A stretch of DNA of 64,000 nt from an uncultured Clostridia bacterium (GTDB lineage: Bacteria > Bacillota > Clostridia > UBA1381). Below are positions 44,642-53,264 of this stretch, in pieces. Under the pieces are notes generated by a model. The model made no database searches. It was not told the origin of the DNA and saw nothing but the letters and a program-made list of their open reading frames with translations. The stretch covers positions 1 through 64,000 of the forward strand of contig CAKSUM010000010.1 of the NCBI GenBank assembly GCA_934501535.1, given 5' to 3'. The position numbers and the translations under genes were made by a program. Within the stretch, counting starts at the first letter, position 1. The number at the start of each line of letters is the position of its first letter.

Positions 44642-45484
44642 TTACGGTTCATTTTTATCCGGTGATACAAGAAAAAGCTTATTCCACTGTTTTCGGTATT
44701 TGGAGGGAGATTGACCGATTTTGCGTGAAAATACCCCGGAAAAATAGTGTTCGTCGCAAAATCCCAGGCGGTAAGATATTTCCTTGATGGAAAAGTTTGT
44801 ACTTCTCAGCATTGATTCTGCCTTTTCAAGTTTTGCATTAAGGTAATAATCATACGGCGTACAACCGTAACTCTTCTTAAAAATGCGGATTGCCTGCGCC
44901 GGACTTTTGTAAACCTGATTGGCAAGCTCATTGATAACAAGCGGTTCGTATATATGCATATCTATATGGTTTTTCATTTGCAGTGCTTCCGGGGAAACGT
45001 TCGTCTGATCATTATTATGGTTATGCAGAAATTGCATAAGCTCATGAAAAATCAGGGCGGTTTTATCGGTAATCTCTGACGGGGGAATATCCCTTCGTGC
45101 CAGCTCGCGGTGCATTCTGCGGATAAACGGTTCGGTGTTGCAGTGAAAAACGGTATTTTTGCGCACCTTATACATTTCGGCAAGCGATGAAACCATGTCA
45201 CCGGAGGCGGTCAGCCATATTTTTGTCCACGGGTCATTTTTTGAAGAATAATATTCATGGTCATCACCCGCATACAGAACATATGTGTCCCCGGCATGAG
45301 GGTGAAAAATGTTATTGTTGCTTTTTACGGTTCCGGTACCCGAAATAATATATTCAATGCTGGAAACCGTTGACTGAGGACGGCGCACAAAGAAATTTCC
45401 GTCACAGTATGATATGCCTGCGAGGTCGATATAAAAGGGCAGGCTGCGGTCAAATACAATTAAATCAACGTAATCTTCTTTCAT
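44642..45484 (-). CDS. AraC-family transcriptional regulator
   Basis: The 280-residue protein has an N-terminal cupin-type ligand domain (YIISGTGTVKSNNNIFHPHAGDTYVLY) and a C-terminal double helix-turn-helix: VINELANQVYKSPAQAIRIFKKSYGCTPYDYYL and FSIKEISYRLGFCDEHYFSGVFSRKIGQSPSKYRKQW. It is divergent from the GH2 gene. Two direct repeats lie between them just upstream of the GH2 promoter, making this protein the likely activator of that enzyme. ATG follows GAGGAGCGCCC. Confidence 0.9.
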   Translation of the reverse strand: MKEDYVDLIVFDRSLPFYIDLAGISYCDGNFFVRRPQSTVSSIEYIISGTGTVKSNNNIFHPHAGDTYVLYAGDDHEYYSSKNDPWTKIWLTASGDMVSSLAEMYKVRKNTVFHCNTEPFIRRMHRELARRDIPPSEITDKTALIFHELMQFLHNHNNDQTNVSPEALQMKNHIDMHIYEPLVINELANQVYKSPAQAIRIFKKSYGCTPYDYYLNAKLEKAESMLRSTNFSIKEISYRLGFCDEHYFSGVFSRKIGQSPSKYRKQWNKLFLVSPDKNEP

Positions 45485-45495
45485 GGGCGCTCCTC

Positions 45496-45531
45496 ACTTA
45501 TTCTGCTTTGTTTTAAACTTATTCTGCTTTT
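45496..45531. promoter_or_regulatory. Tandem AraC-type operator, 21-bp period
   Basis: ACTTATTCTGCTTT occurs twice as a direct repeat (45496-45509 and 45517-45530) with a period of exactly 21 bp, two helical turns. This is the spacing of half-sites bound by an AraC dimer. The second copy ends 15 bp before the GH2 -35 box, the place for a class II-type activator, and the first begins 12 bp from the AraC start codon. Confidence 0.75.
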
Positions 45532-45545
45532 TTTAATAAATAGTC

Positions 45546-45574
45546 TTGATTTATCTACATTATAACATTATAAT
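45546..45574 (+). promoter_or_regulatory. Promoter of the GH2 gene
   Basis: TTGATT (45546-45551) and TATAAT (45569-45574) are 17 bp apart. The weak -35 box beside the tandem operator fits activation by the AraC-type protein. Confidence 0.75.
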
Positions 45575-45608
45575 ATAAATAAATCAATAGAAAAGAGAGG
45601 ATTTATTT

Positions 45609-47324
45609 ATGAACATACCAAGACCGGAACACCCCCAGCCGCAGTTCGAGCGTGAAGCGTGGGAAAATCTTAACGGAATATGGGAATTTGAAATCGATAA
45701 AAGTGCGAGCGGAGCCGACCGTAAGTTTTATGAGCGTGAAAAACTGAATGACACAATAACGGTGCCGTTTTGTCCGGAAAGCAAACTTTCGGGTATCTGC
45801 GATGTGGATTTTTTAAATTCCGTATGGTACAAGCGCAATATCGAAATTAAAAATAAAGATAAAAGAATAATTCTGCATATAGGTGCATGCGATTATTTCA
45901 CAACGGTTTACATAAACGGCAAGACCGTAGGAACACACAAGGGCGGATATACGCCGATTGTTTTTGATATAACCGATTTTGTTGAAATCGGAGATAATAC
46001 ACTCGTCGTGCATGCGCTTGATGATGTGCGCAGCGGAAAACAGCCGCGCGGAAAACAGGCTTCATTTTATTATTCCTTGGGTTGCGACTATACCAGGACA
46101 ACCGGAATATGGCAGACAGTATGGCTCGAATACGTTCCGGAAAATCACATTAAATCGGTAAAATACTATCCGGACGCAGAAAACGGCACAATTCACATCA
46201 CCGCAAAGGTGTCGGGCAACGGTACATTTACTGCGGCGGCATATTATGACGGCAAAAATGTCGGAAGTGTTTCGAGCAAAAATCACGGCGGACTTGCCGA
46301 TGTAACGATTGAGCTTTCGGAAAAGCACCTTTGGGAAGTCGGAAACGGCAGACTCTACGATTTGGAGCTGACTTTCGGCGACGATAAGGTTAAGAGCTAC
46401 TTCGGTCTGCGCGATTGCTACCTTGACGGATACAAATTTTTGATAAACGGAAAGAGCGTGTTCCAGCGCACCGTGCTTGACCAGGGATTTTATCCGGACG
46501 GAATTTACACCGCGCCGACGGAAGAAGATATGATAAAGGATATACAGCTGTCGCTTGACGCAGGATTTAACGGCGCAAGACTGCACGAAAAGGTTTTTGA
46601 ACCGAGATTTTTGTATCACTGCGACAAGATGGGCTATCTTGCATGGGGCGAGTATGCAAACTGGGGACTCGACCACACTGTGTATGAAACGATGCCGACC
46701 ATACTGCGCGAGTGGGAAGAAGCGGTTGAACGCGACTTCAATCACCCGGCAATCATAGGCTGGTGTCCATTCAACGAAACATGGGATGTTAACGGCAGAA
46801 AACAGAATGACGAAACGATAGAAATGGTTTACCGCACCACAAAGGCATTGGATCCGACAAGACCGTGCATCGATACAAGCGGTGCATATCATGTTGTGAC
46901 GGATATATATGATTTTCATGACTATGAACAAAATGCGGCAGATTTTAAAGAAAGATTTGACAAGCTCATGACGGAAAATATCCTTGAGGACTGGCTTATG
47001 AAAGCAGGACAGAAAAAAGACCGCGTGCAGTATAACGGAGAGCCGGTATTTGCCAGCGAATACGGCGGAATTAAATGGGACGAAACCGACGAAGAATCAT
47101 GGGGCTACGGTGAAGCGCCCAAGACCAAAGAGGAATTTATTGAGCGTTACAAGGGTCTGACCGAGGCACTTTTGAAGAACAACCGGATTTTCGGTTTCTG
47201 CTACACGCAGCTTTACGATGTGGAGCAGGAACGCAACGGCTTGTATACGTATTCTCGCAAGCCTAAATTCGACATGGAAATATTCCGCAGAATAAATTCT
47301 CAGAAAGCTGCAATAGAGGAATAA
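45609..47324 (+). CDS. Glycoside hydrolase family 2 enzyme
   Basis: The 571-residue enzyme has the GH2 order: a jelly-roll sugar-binding domain (about 10-175; RPEHPQPQFEREAWENLNGIW), an immunoglobulin-like domain (about 176-265) and a TIM barrel. The acid/base Glu390 is in WCPFNETW and the nucleophile Glu484 in FASEYGG. GH2 members split beta-galactosides, beta-glucuronides or beta-mannosides. The short length and compact barrel do not settle which. No signal peptide, so it acts inside the cell. AGAGAGGA lies 9 nt before the ATG. Confidence 0.92.
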   Translation: MNIPRPEHPQPQFEREAWENLNGIWEFEIDKSASGADRKFYEREKLNDTITVPFCPESKLSGICDVDFLNSVWYKRNIEIKNKDKRIILHIGACDYFTTVYINGKTVGTHKGGYTPIVFDITDFVEIGDNTLVVHALDDVRSGKQPRGKQASFYYSLGCDYTRTTGIWQTVWLEYVPENHIKSVKYYPDAENGTIHITAKVSGNGTFTAAAYYDGKNVGSVSSKNHGGLADVTIELSEKHLWEVGNGRLYDLELTFGDDKVKSYFGLRDCYLDGYKFLINGKSVFQRTVLDQGFYPDGIYTAPTEEDMIKDIQLSLDAGFNGARLHEKVFEPRFLYHCDKMGYLAWGEYANWGLDHTVYETMPTILREWEEAVERDFNHPAIIGWCPFNETWDVNGRKQNDETIEMVYRTTKALDPTRPCIDTSGAYHVVTDIYDFHDYEQNAADFKERFDKLMTENILEDWLMKAGQKKDRVQYNGEPVFASEYGGIKWDETDEESWGYGEAPKTKEEFIERYKGLTEALLKNNRIFGFCYTQLYDVEQERNGLYTYSRKPKFDMEIFRRINSQKAAIEE

Positions 47325-48161
47325 TTATTTGTAAACGTAAAAGCCCGAACCGAATATTTTTTCGGATTTGGTAAAAATGATGAAAGCGTCCTTGTCGGCG
47401 CTTTTTATCATTTTATGGAAATCGCTCATCTGCCTGTTTTTGAGTGCACAGATAAGCAGATTTTTTCTTGCGCCGGAATATGCGCCGCGTGCGTTTAAAA
47501 CCGTGACTCCGCGGCGGCTGTTTTCAAGAATGAGCTTTGAAATACGCTCGCCCTTATCGGTTATAACAAAAGCCAGCTTTGACGCGTTAAGTCTGTCAAT
47601 CATGAAGTTAATGATGACGGAGGAAACGATAAGCCCGAACAGACCGTAAAGCGCAAGTTCAATGTTTCTGAACACGAAAAGAGAAATGAGAATTATTATT
47701 CCGTCGATTGCAAGCAGCAGCGTGCCGATGGGGAAATAAGGACAGCGGGATTGAATGAGTCTGCCGATAATGTCGGTTCCGCCGGTGTTTGAGCCGGAGG
47801 CAAGCACTGTTGCTGCGCCTGCTCCGAACAGACAGCTGCCGAAAAATGAAGCCAGAAAAAGGTCGCTTGTCACCGGCGGCAATGTTGAAAGAAATTGTAC
47901 GAGCACCGACAGGACGGCTACGGATATGACGGAATTTATAACAAAACGTTTTCCGAGCCGTCTGTAGCTTATCCCGAGAAGAATTACATTCAGTATGAGG
48001 TATACGGCTCCGGGAGGTATGCCTATGCGGTAGAGGATTGTTGCAATTCCCGAAACTCCGCCTGTTACAATTTCATTCGGCAGGTAAAAAAGCCCCGTTG
48101 CAGCAGCCGTGAGCGCGATGCCTGCAATAATTATCAGCTGCGATTTGAAAAAATTCTTCAC
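47325..48161 (-). CDS. YitT-family membrane protein (DUF161/DUF2179)
   Basis: The 278-residue protein has five to six N-terminal hydrophobic segments with the family start LIIIAGIALTAAATGLFYLPNEIVTGGVSGIATIL. A SGSNTGGTDIIGRLIQ motif is near 125. A C-terminal DUF2179 soluble domain follows (RISKLILENSRRGVTVLNARGAYSG...LLICALKNRQ). Function in the family is unknown. GTG 48161 is the best start: GGAGG lies 8 nt before it. The open frame to 48194 runs into the SCP2 gene's terminator. Confidence 0.88.
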   Translation of the reverse strand: MKNFFKSQLIIIAGIALTAAATGLFYLPNEIVTGGVSGIATILYRIGIPPGAVYLILNVILLGISYRRLGKRFVINSVISVAVLSVLVQFLSTLPPVTSDLFLASFFGSCLFGAGAATVLASGSNTGGTDIIGRLIQSRCPYFPIGTLLLAIDGIIILISLFVFRNIELALYGLFGLIVSSVIINFMIDRLNASKLAFVITDKGERISKLILENSRRGVTVLNARGAYSGARKNLLICALKNRQMSDFHKMIKSADKDAFIIFTKSEKIFGSGFYVYK

Positions 48162-48180
48162 GTTTATACCTCCGTAAACA

Positions 48181-48213
48181 AAAAGGACACGCAAAAAATC
48201 TTGCGTGCCCTTT
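48181..48213 (-). terminator. Terminator of the SCP2-like gene
   Basis: AAAGG-CACGCAA and TTGCGTG-CCTTT pair across 48181-48194 and 48201-48213 (one mismatch), followed on the minus strand by a T run. It lies just before the YitT ribosome binding site. Confidence 0.75.
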
Positions 48214-48226
48214 ACTTTTTGATTTA

Positions 48227-48877
48227 TTATTTGCTTGATTTCGGCGTTGTTTTCTTTTCGGGTTTAACCTCTTTTTCAACTACCTTTGAAATCGTTTCTT
48301 TTGCTTTTTCGGGTTTGGTTTCTTTAATCACTTTTGCTGCCTCCGTCTTTTTGCTGACAGCTTTTTCCGGCTTAACTGCTGCCGGCTTAGTTTCTTCGGC
48401 GGTTTTTACGGACTTTACTTCGCTTTTTTTAGCCTTTTTATCAGCTTTCTTTGCAGCTGATGTTTTTGCGGCTGTTTTCTTTGCCGCAGGCTTTTTTTCG
48501 GCTTTTTTCTTTGTATCCGATTTTTTTGCTGCAGTTTTTTTCGCGGTCTTTTTCGGTGTGATAGATTTAGCAAATGCAATAAATGCGTCAACATTTCCGC
48601 CTGCATATACGGTGCCGCCTGCAAGCGCGGTTTCAATGTCCAGCTTTCCCTGCACCAGACTTAATATGCTCTTATAGTCTGCCGCAACGTCAACGTCATT
48701 GTCATAATAGTCATACGGTTCCGCAAAATACTGCTTGTCTGCCTGCTCGATATAAAATGTACCGCCGCAGTCATCGTCGGTCATTCTTACCTGAATTGCC
48801 AGGTGTCCGTCCGCCGGTTTAACGTCTGCCTTTTCCAAAGCTGTCTTGATTTTTTTGAATGCTTCTTCAAAATACAT
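48227..48877 (-). CDS. SCP2-like domain protein with lysine/alanine-rich histone-H1-like tail
   Basis: Of about 216 residues, the first about 105 look like an SCP2 sterol/lipid-carrier-type fold (GHLAIQVRMTDDDCGGTFYIEQADKQYFAEPYDY, SILSLVQGKLDIETALAGGTVYAGG). From about 112 on, the protein is a run of Lys/Ala/Thr repeats of the KKTAAKK and AAKKADKKAKK type, then Lys/Glu/Val/Pro-rich to the end. Such tails occur in histone-H1-like and AlgP-like proteins and bind DNA or other polyanions. M1 at 48883 has poor spacing to AAAGGTG, whereas ATG 48877 is 7 nt after it. It has its own promoter and terminator. Function unknown. Confidence 0.8.
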   Translation of the reverse strand: MYFEEAFKKIKTALEKADVKPADGHLAIQVRMTDDDCGGTFYIEQADKQYFAEPYDYYDNDVDVAADYKSILSLVQGKLDIETALAGGTVYAGGNVDAFIAFAKSITPKKTAKKTAAKKSDTKKKAEKKPAAKKTAAKTSAAKKADKKAKKSEVKSVKTAEETKPAAVKPEKAVSKKTEAAKVIKETKPEKAKETISKVVEKEVKPEKKTTPKSSK

Positions 48878-48948
48878 TGTCATTCACCTTTCTAACATAT
48901 ATTATTACATTTATAAGTATAAACACCTATAAAATGTTTTATGCATTT

Positions 48949-48977
48949 ATTATAACATACTTTTTTTATTTTTGCAA
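48949..48977 (-). promoter_or_regulatory. Promoter of the SCP2-like gene
   Basis: On the minus strand TTGCAA (48972-48977) and TATAAT (complement of 48949-48954) are 17 bp apart. This AT-rich stretch (48878-49187, 310 bp) holds no gene on either strand that I can support. I see no clear plus-strand promoter for the protease that follows. Confidence 0.8.
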
Positions 48978-49187
48978 ATAATACAGTGTAAATTGTTAAA
49001 TATGAATAAAAAAAATCATATTGTACAGCAGTAAATGGAAAAACATGCCAAAATAAAATCGGTGCAGAACATATTTTCTGCCCGTTTTTGGGCATATGTA
49101 AGAGCTGTGCCGTTCGGAAAAAAGATAATCCGCACGGCGTTTTCATTATATTTTATGCCGCGGTACGGCGGCGGAATGGAGATTAAT

Positions 49188-49859
49188 ATGCAGGAAGAAA
49201 ATACAAACAACGGCAACAACGAACGGGATAATGCAGACATAATTACCACGAAAAATTCACGCGGCTGCATAAAATGTCTGAATATTATAGGAACGATAGA
49301 GGGGCATACGATAGCCTCGCCGCAATGCAAGACAACGAAGTATGAGCATGTGCTTCCGCAGCTGGTGGAGCTGGAGGAGGACGATGACGCGGACGGTCTG
49401 CTGATTCTTTTGAATACGGTCGGCGGAGATGTCGAAGCCGGGCTTGCGATAGCGGAGATGATTTCGGGACTGTCCAAACCGAAGGTGTCGCTTGTGCTCG
49501 GCGGCGGACATTCGATAGGCGTGCCGCTGTCGGTTTCCGCCGACGTATCGTATATCGCACATTCCGCGACCATGACAATTCACCCGATGCGCACAAGCGG
49601 AGTGGTAATCGGCGTTTCGCAGACCTTTGAATATATGAAAAGAATGCAGGACAGAATTATAGATTTTATTGTGCGCCATTCAAATATAGAGTACGATACC
49701 TACAAAAAAATGATGCTGACAACCGATGAAATAGCAAATGATGTGGGGAGTGTGTTGTTCGGCGCAAAGGCGGTCGAATGCGGGCTTATCGACAGGGTCG
49801 GAACGCTGAGGGACGCGCTGGACTGTCTTTACGGACTGATTGAGAAAAACAAACGTTAG
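49188..49859 (+). CDS. TepA-type ClpP-like serine protease
   Basis: The 223-residue protein is of the ClpP-like translocation-enhancing (TepA) group. It has LLILLNTVGGDVEAGLAIAEMISGL near 72, the nucleophile motif GGGHSIGVPLSVSADVSYI near 107, and SATMTIHPMRTSGVV near 130 with the likely His. TepA proteins are linked to protein export and sporulation in Firmicutes. ATG 49188 has GGAG 7 nt upstream. A longer frame from 49035 has no Shine-Dalgarno sequence and reads as low-complexity leader. Stop at 49859, followed by repeats. Confidence 0.85.
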   Translation: MQEENTNNGNNERDNADIITTKNSRGCIKCLNIIGTIEGHTIASPQCKTTKYEHVLPQLVELEEDDDADGLLILLNTVGGDVEAGLAIAEMISGLSKPKVSLVLGGGHSIGVPLSVSADVSYIAHSATMTIHPMRTSGVVIGVSQTFEYMKRMQDRIIDFIVRHSNIEYDTYKKMMLTTDEIANDVGSVLFGAKAVECGLIDRVGTLRDALDCLYGLIEKNKR

Positions 49860-49887
49860 CGCTGTGCGTTTTTGCCGTTTTCTTTAT

Positions 49888-49956
49888 AAAAGTGTGAGGC
49901 AAAATAAAATTATTACAAAAAGTGTGAGGCAAAATAAAATCACTCTGCCTCACACT
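49888..49956. repeat. Tandem 23-bp repeat and inverted copy between tepA-like and xer-like genes
   Basis: AAAGTGTGAGGCAAAATAAAAT-type units occur at 49888-49910 and 49918-49940 (period 30 bp). GCCTCACACT at 49947-49956 is the inverse of the AGTGTGAGGC part (49921-49930), forming a 10-bp stem. The same unit was not noticed elsewhere in the window. It lies in the 180-bp gap before the stop of a Xer-type recombinase. It could be a terminator, or sites for that recombinase. Confidence 0.7.
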
Positions 49957-50039
49957 CTGGGACGGCGGCGCAGTGCCGGGGTACGGTGTTTCGTTAAATC
50001 GGATTTGTACGCTGCCGTTTCTTTCCGGAGCGTGCGGGA

Positions 50040-51110
50040 TTAGGTGTAATCATCATTGCCGGGAACCTTGCCCGTGCGCAGAACGTCCAGATTTTGCATA
50101 ACCTCACGGCGCTTCCGGCTGCTGTACTGAGCATAGTATCGGTGCGTTACCTCAATATTTTTATGCCCCATAAGCTCCGCCACCATTTTTATATCCACTC
50201 CGTCCTCCAGAAGACGGCATGCAAAGGTGCGGCGCAGTGCGTGCGGACGGGTTTTGTCCGGGTGCGTTATCCCGGCGGTGAAACAGTAATTTTTCAGTGT
50301 TTTTTCTACCGACGCAACGGTGAGCTGTTTTCCGCCGCGTCCTAAAAAAAGCGGGCCTGCGTCACGGACGTTGTCCTCATCTTCGTGAATGTATTCGTAA
50401 ATGGCGTTGTTGACCTGTACCGGCATGAAAATTTCCTGCTGGTCACCGCCCTTGCGCGTTACGATAAAGGACTGGGTTTCAAAATCTATATCCGTGATTT
50501 TCAGGTTGACAAGCTCGCTTACGCGTATGCCGGTCCCGAGATATGTGGTGAAAATCGCGATGTCGCGCAGTTTTTTGTTTTTGTATTCGGTGAGAAGCCT
50601 GCCCTCATAATACTTTTCGCCGTTGTATATGACGTCGATAAGCCGTACTGTTTCCTGCGAAGTGAGCGGCTTTTTTATTTTTTGATGAAGTTTTGCAAAA
50701 TCGACCTTGTCGGTCACGTTCTGCGAAATCTGCTCCGTTTTGTAAAGATATATAAATAAACCGCGCACAGCCGACAGTTTTCTGTTTATGCCGTAGGGAG
50801 AATTGCGGCATATACGCTTTACCGTGTTTCCGGCAGGAGATACGTACTCGGTTTCGTATTCACGCAGATACGCTTTGAAGCGTATAAGGTCGCTCGGCGT
50901 GATTTTTTCGATATGTTCGAGCGTGAAATCCTCATTTTTCTTAACATCTTTGTATTTGTACTGCCGCAGATAATTAAAAAAAACGCGCACATCGAGGCTG
51001 TAACCGAGCTGCGTATTAATGCTTTCTCCGCTGTAGTATTCTTCAATATATGTAAAAACGAAATCGGGAAGTTCGCTTAAATAATTTGCAAGATAATGCT
51101 GCTTTATCAT
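50040..51110 (-). CDS. XerC/XerD-type tyrosine recombinase
   Basis: The 356-residue recombinase has a SAM-like core-binding domain (about 15-125) and the full set of catalytic residues: Arg196 in GTGIRVSEL, Lys220 in TRKGG, His290 and Arg293 in HALRRTF, His316 in GHKNIE and Tyr325 in THRYY. It is somewhat longer than classical XerC/D (about 300), with an insertion near 85-105. It may be the chromosome-dimer resolvase or a stand-alone integrase. No phage or ICE genes border it, but a tandem/inverted repeat is at its 3' side. Its start follows AAGGAGG. Neighbouring gene order is of core type, so recent arrival is not obvious. Confidence 0.88.
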   Translation of the reverse strand: MIKQHYLANYLSELPDFVFTYIEEYYSGESINTQLGYSLDVRVFFNYLRQYKYKDVKKNEDFTLEHIEKITPSDLIRFKAYLREYETEYVSPAGNTVKRICRNSPYGINRKLSAVRGLFIYLYKTEQISQNVTDKVDFAKLHQKIKKPLTSQETVRLIDVIYNGEKYYEGRLLTEYKNKKLRDIAIFTTYLGTGIRVSELVNLKITDIDFETQSFIVTRKGGDQQEIFMPVQVNNAIYEYIHEDEDNVRDAGPLFLGRGGKQLTVASVEKTLKNYCFTAGITHPDKTRPHALRRTFACRLLEDGVDIKMVAELMGHKNIEVTHRYYAQYSSRKRREVMQNLDVLRTGKVPGNDDYT

Positions 51111-51272
51111 AAAAATTCCTCCTTATATACCTTTAGTATATATTTTTTTTTGGTATTTTTCAATAAATTTTTGTAAAATGTAATATTATTTTTATATTAA
51201 CTATAGACTATTTGGTAATAATATAGTAAAATGTATATGTAAAATTATACAATCGTGAAAGGACTGAAAATA

Positions 51273-51629
51273 ATGGCAATATTAATAAACAGCGAATTTG
51301 GCGATATATCGGTAAACAACAGCGTAATTGCTTCAATTGCCGGAGCCGTTGCTACAAAGAGCTACGGAGTTGTGGGCATGGCGTCGAAAAACAAGAAAGA
51401 CGGCGTTATCAGACTTTTAAAGCTTGAAAATATGTCGCGCGGAATTAAAGTTGATGTTGAGGACAACGGCATTGTTATAGATTTGCATATCATTGTTGAA
51501 TACGGCGTAAATATCAATGCAATCTGCGACAGTATCGTGCATAATGTTCGCTATCAGCTTGAACACAATACCGGTCTTAAGGTTAATAAAGTAAATGTGT
51601 TGGTTGAATCTGTGAGAGTTAAGGAGTAA
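51273..51629 (+). CDS. Asp23/Gls24 family protein
   Basis: The 118-residue protein matches the Asp23/Gls24 (DUF322) family in full: NSEFGDISVNNSVIASIAGAVATKSYGVVGMASK, the helix/strand core, and the closing HNVRYQLEHNTGLKVNKVNVLVESVRV. The family is tied to cell-envelope stress and in some species to fatty acid or phosphopantetheine metabolism (the AmaP/Asp23 group). ATG 51273 follows GAAAGGAC. fakA starts 6 bp later, the standard order (yloU-yloV). Confidence 0.93.
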   Translation: MAILINSEFGDISVNNSVIASIAGAVATKSYGVVGMASKNKKDGVIRLLKLENMSRGIKVDVEDNGIVIDLHIIVEYGVNINAICDSIVHNVRYQLEHNTGLKVNKVNVLVESVRVKE

Positions 51630-51635
51630 TCAAAA

Positions 51636-53264
51636 ATGATAGATGGAAAATTGCTTGCACAGATGTTTATTTCCGGTGCAAATAATTTGTATAATAAAAG
51701 ACAGACTGTAAATGAACTGAACGTTTTCCCGGTACCGGACGGCGACACGGGAACGAATATGTCAATGACGGTTCAGAACATGGCAAAATCGCTTCAGGAG
51801 GTACAGACCGAGTCGGTCACAAAAACGGCGGATTTAATGTCATTTGCGACTCTGCGCGGCGCGCGCGGAAACTCGGGTGTTATTCTGTCGCAGTTTTTCC
51901 GCGGCATTTCAAAAAGCCTCAAAGGCAAGTCATCATGCAGCGCGGCGGATTTTGCAAAGGCGCTGAAGCTCGGTTCGGACACGGCATACAACGCTGTCAT
52001 GAACCCGACCGAGGGAACTATTCTGACCGTGGCAAGAGCCGCGGCTGAGGGTGCTCTTGCCGGCGGCAGCGATATAAAAGACGTAATCCGCGCGGCGGTG
52101 ACAAAAGGAAACGAAACCCTTGAAAAAACTCCGGATATGCTCCCGGCTTTGAAAAAAGCGGGCGTTGTTGACGCCGGCGGACAGGGCTGGATTTTCGTTC
52201 TTGAGGGTGTTTTGGAATATCTTGAAACCGGAAAGATTACGGAGGCGGACATCAGCGACATCAAACCGCAGAATGCCGCGGCACAGCAGCATGTTGATGC
52301 GGAAGAAATTAAATATATGTACTGTACCGAGTTTATCGTGGAGAAAAAGGAAAGCGGAGCCGATGTTGTTTCGTTCCGGAAATCCATCGAGAAACGCGGC
52401 GATTGTATGCTGGTTATCGATGATGATGAAATCGTGAAGGTTCATATCCATACCAACAATCCGGGATATATTCTGGAATGTGCAATAAAAATGGGTGTGC
52501 TTATTAACATAAAGATAGATAATATGAAGCATCAGCATCAGTCGCTTATCGTGGAGCAGCCGGCAGAAAAAACGGAGCAAAAGCCGGAGGAACCAAAAAA
52601 GGAACATAAAGCGTACGGTTTTGTGGCTGTATGCGCAGGCGACGGCATTTCTGACGTATTCAAGGATTTGGGAATTGATTATGTTATAGAGGGCGGTCAG
52701 ACCATGAACCCGAGTACCGATGACTTTTTGAATGCCGTAAATGAAATTGACGCGGACAGGATTTTTGTGTTCCCGAACAATAAAAATATTATTCTTGCCG
52801 CAAACCAGGCGAGCGAGCTGTCGGATAAAAATGTCACGGTTATTCCTACGCGCGCCGTTCCGGAATGTGTTGCGGCGATGCTGAAGTTCTCCGAAAATAA
52901 AGACGCACAGTCTAACGAAGCTGCCATGAATAAGGCCGTTTCAAAGGTTAAGACGGGGCAGATAACCTATGCCGTGCGCGATACGCAGATTGACGGCAAG
53001 GATATAAAAACGGGGGATATTCTCGGGCTGTCCGGCAGCAAAATCGTCACTGTCGGCGAAACTCCGGACGCGGTTCTGTCCGAGTTGGCGGAAAAAATCA
53101 CCGATGATGACACCGAATTTATCACCTTGTATTACGGCGAGGATATAACCGCACAAGAGGCGCAGCATGCCGCTGAAATGCTTGAAAATCAGTGTGATGA
53201 AATTGAAGTTACGGTTAAATACGGCGGTCAGCCGCTGTATTATTACATTATCTCGGCAGAGTGA
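51636..53264 (+). CDS. fakA: DAK2-domain fatty acid kinase subunit FakA (YloV)
   Basis: The 542-residue protein has the DhaL/DAK2 kinase domain at the N terminus (NELNVFPVPDGDTGTNMSMTVQNM, about 24-47; ARGNSGVILSQFF near 70). A central region and a C-terminal EDD/FakA domain follow (AVCAGDGISDVFKDLGIDYVIEGGQTMNPS near 336-365). FakA with FakB phosphorylates fatty acids for membrane lipid synthesis. The yloU-yloV-recG order is common in Firmicutes. Its stop codon overlaps the recG start. Confidence 0.93.
   Translation: MIDGKLLAQMFISGANNLYNKRQTVNELNVFPVPDGDTGTNMSMTVQNMAKSLQEVQTESVTKTADLMSFATLRGARGNSGVILSQFFRGISKSLKGKSSCSAADFAKALKLGSDTAYNAVMNPTEGTILTVARAAAEGALAGGSDIKDVIRAAVTKGNETLEKTPDMLPALKKAGVVDAGGQGWIFVLEGVLEYLETGKITEADISDIKPQNAAAQQHVDAEEIKYMYCTEFIVEKKESGADVVSFRKSIEKRGDCMLVIDDDEIVKVHIHTNNPGYILECAIKMGVLINIKIDNMKHQHQSLIVEQPAEKTEQKPEEPKKEHKAYGFVAVCAGDGISDVFKDLGIDYVIEGGQTMNPSTDDFLNAVNEIDADRIFVFPNNKNIILAANQASELSDKNVTVIPTRAVPECVAAMLKFSENKDAQSNEAAMNKAVSKVKTGQITYAVRDTQIDGKDIKTGDILGLSGSKIVTVGETPDAVLSELAEKITDDDTEFITLYYGEDITAQEAQHAAEMLENQCDEIEVTVKYGGQPLYYYIISAE

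Noticed and set aside
49035..49187. N-terminal extension of the TepA-like protease
   Set aside because: No ribosome binding site before 49035 and no family resemblance; ATG 49188 has GGAG at the right distance.
49888..49956. Repeat pair considered as a CRISPR array
   Set aside because: Only two direct copies with a 7-bp gap and an inverted part; spacer size is wrong and no cas genes are near.
49860..50039. A chromosomal dif site beside the Xer-type gene
   Set aside because: No 28-bp sequence with the XerC/XerD half-site pattern was found; the repeats there do not match it.
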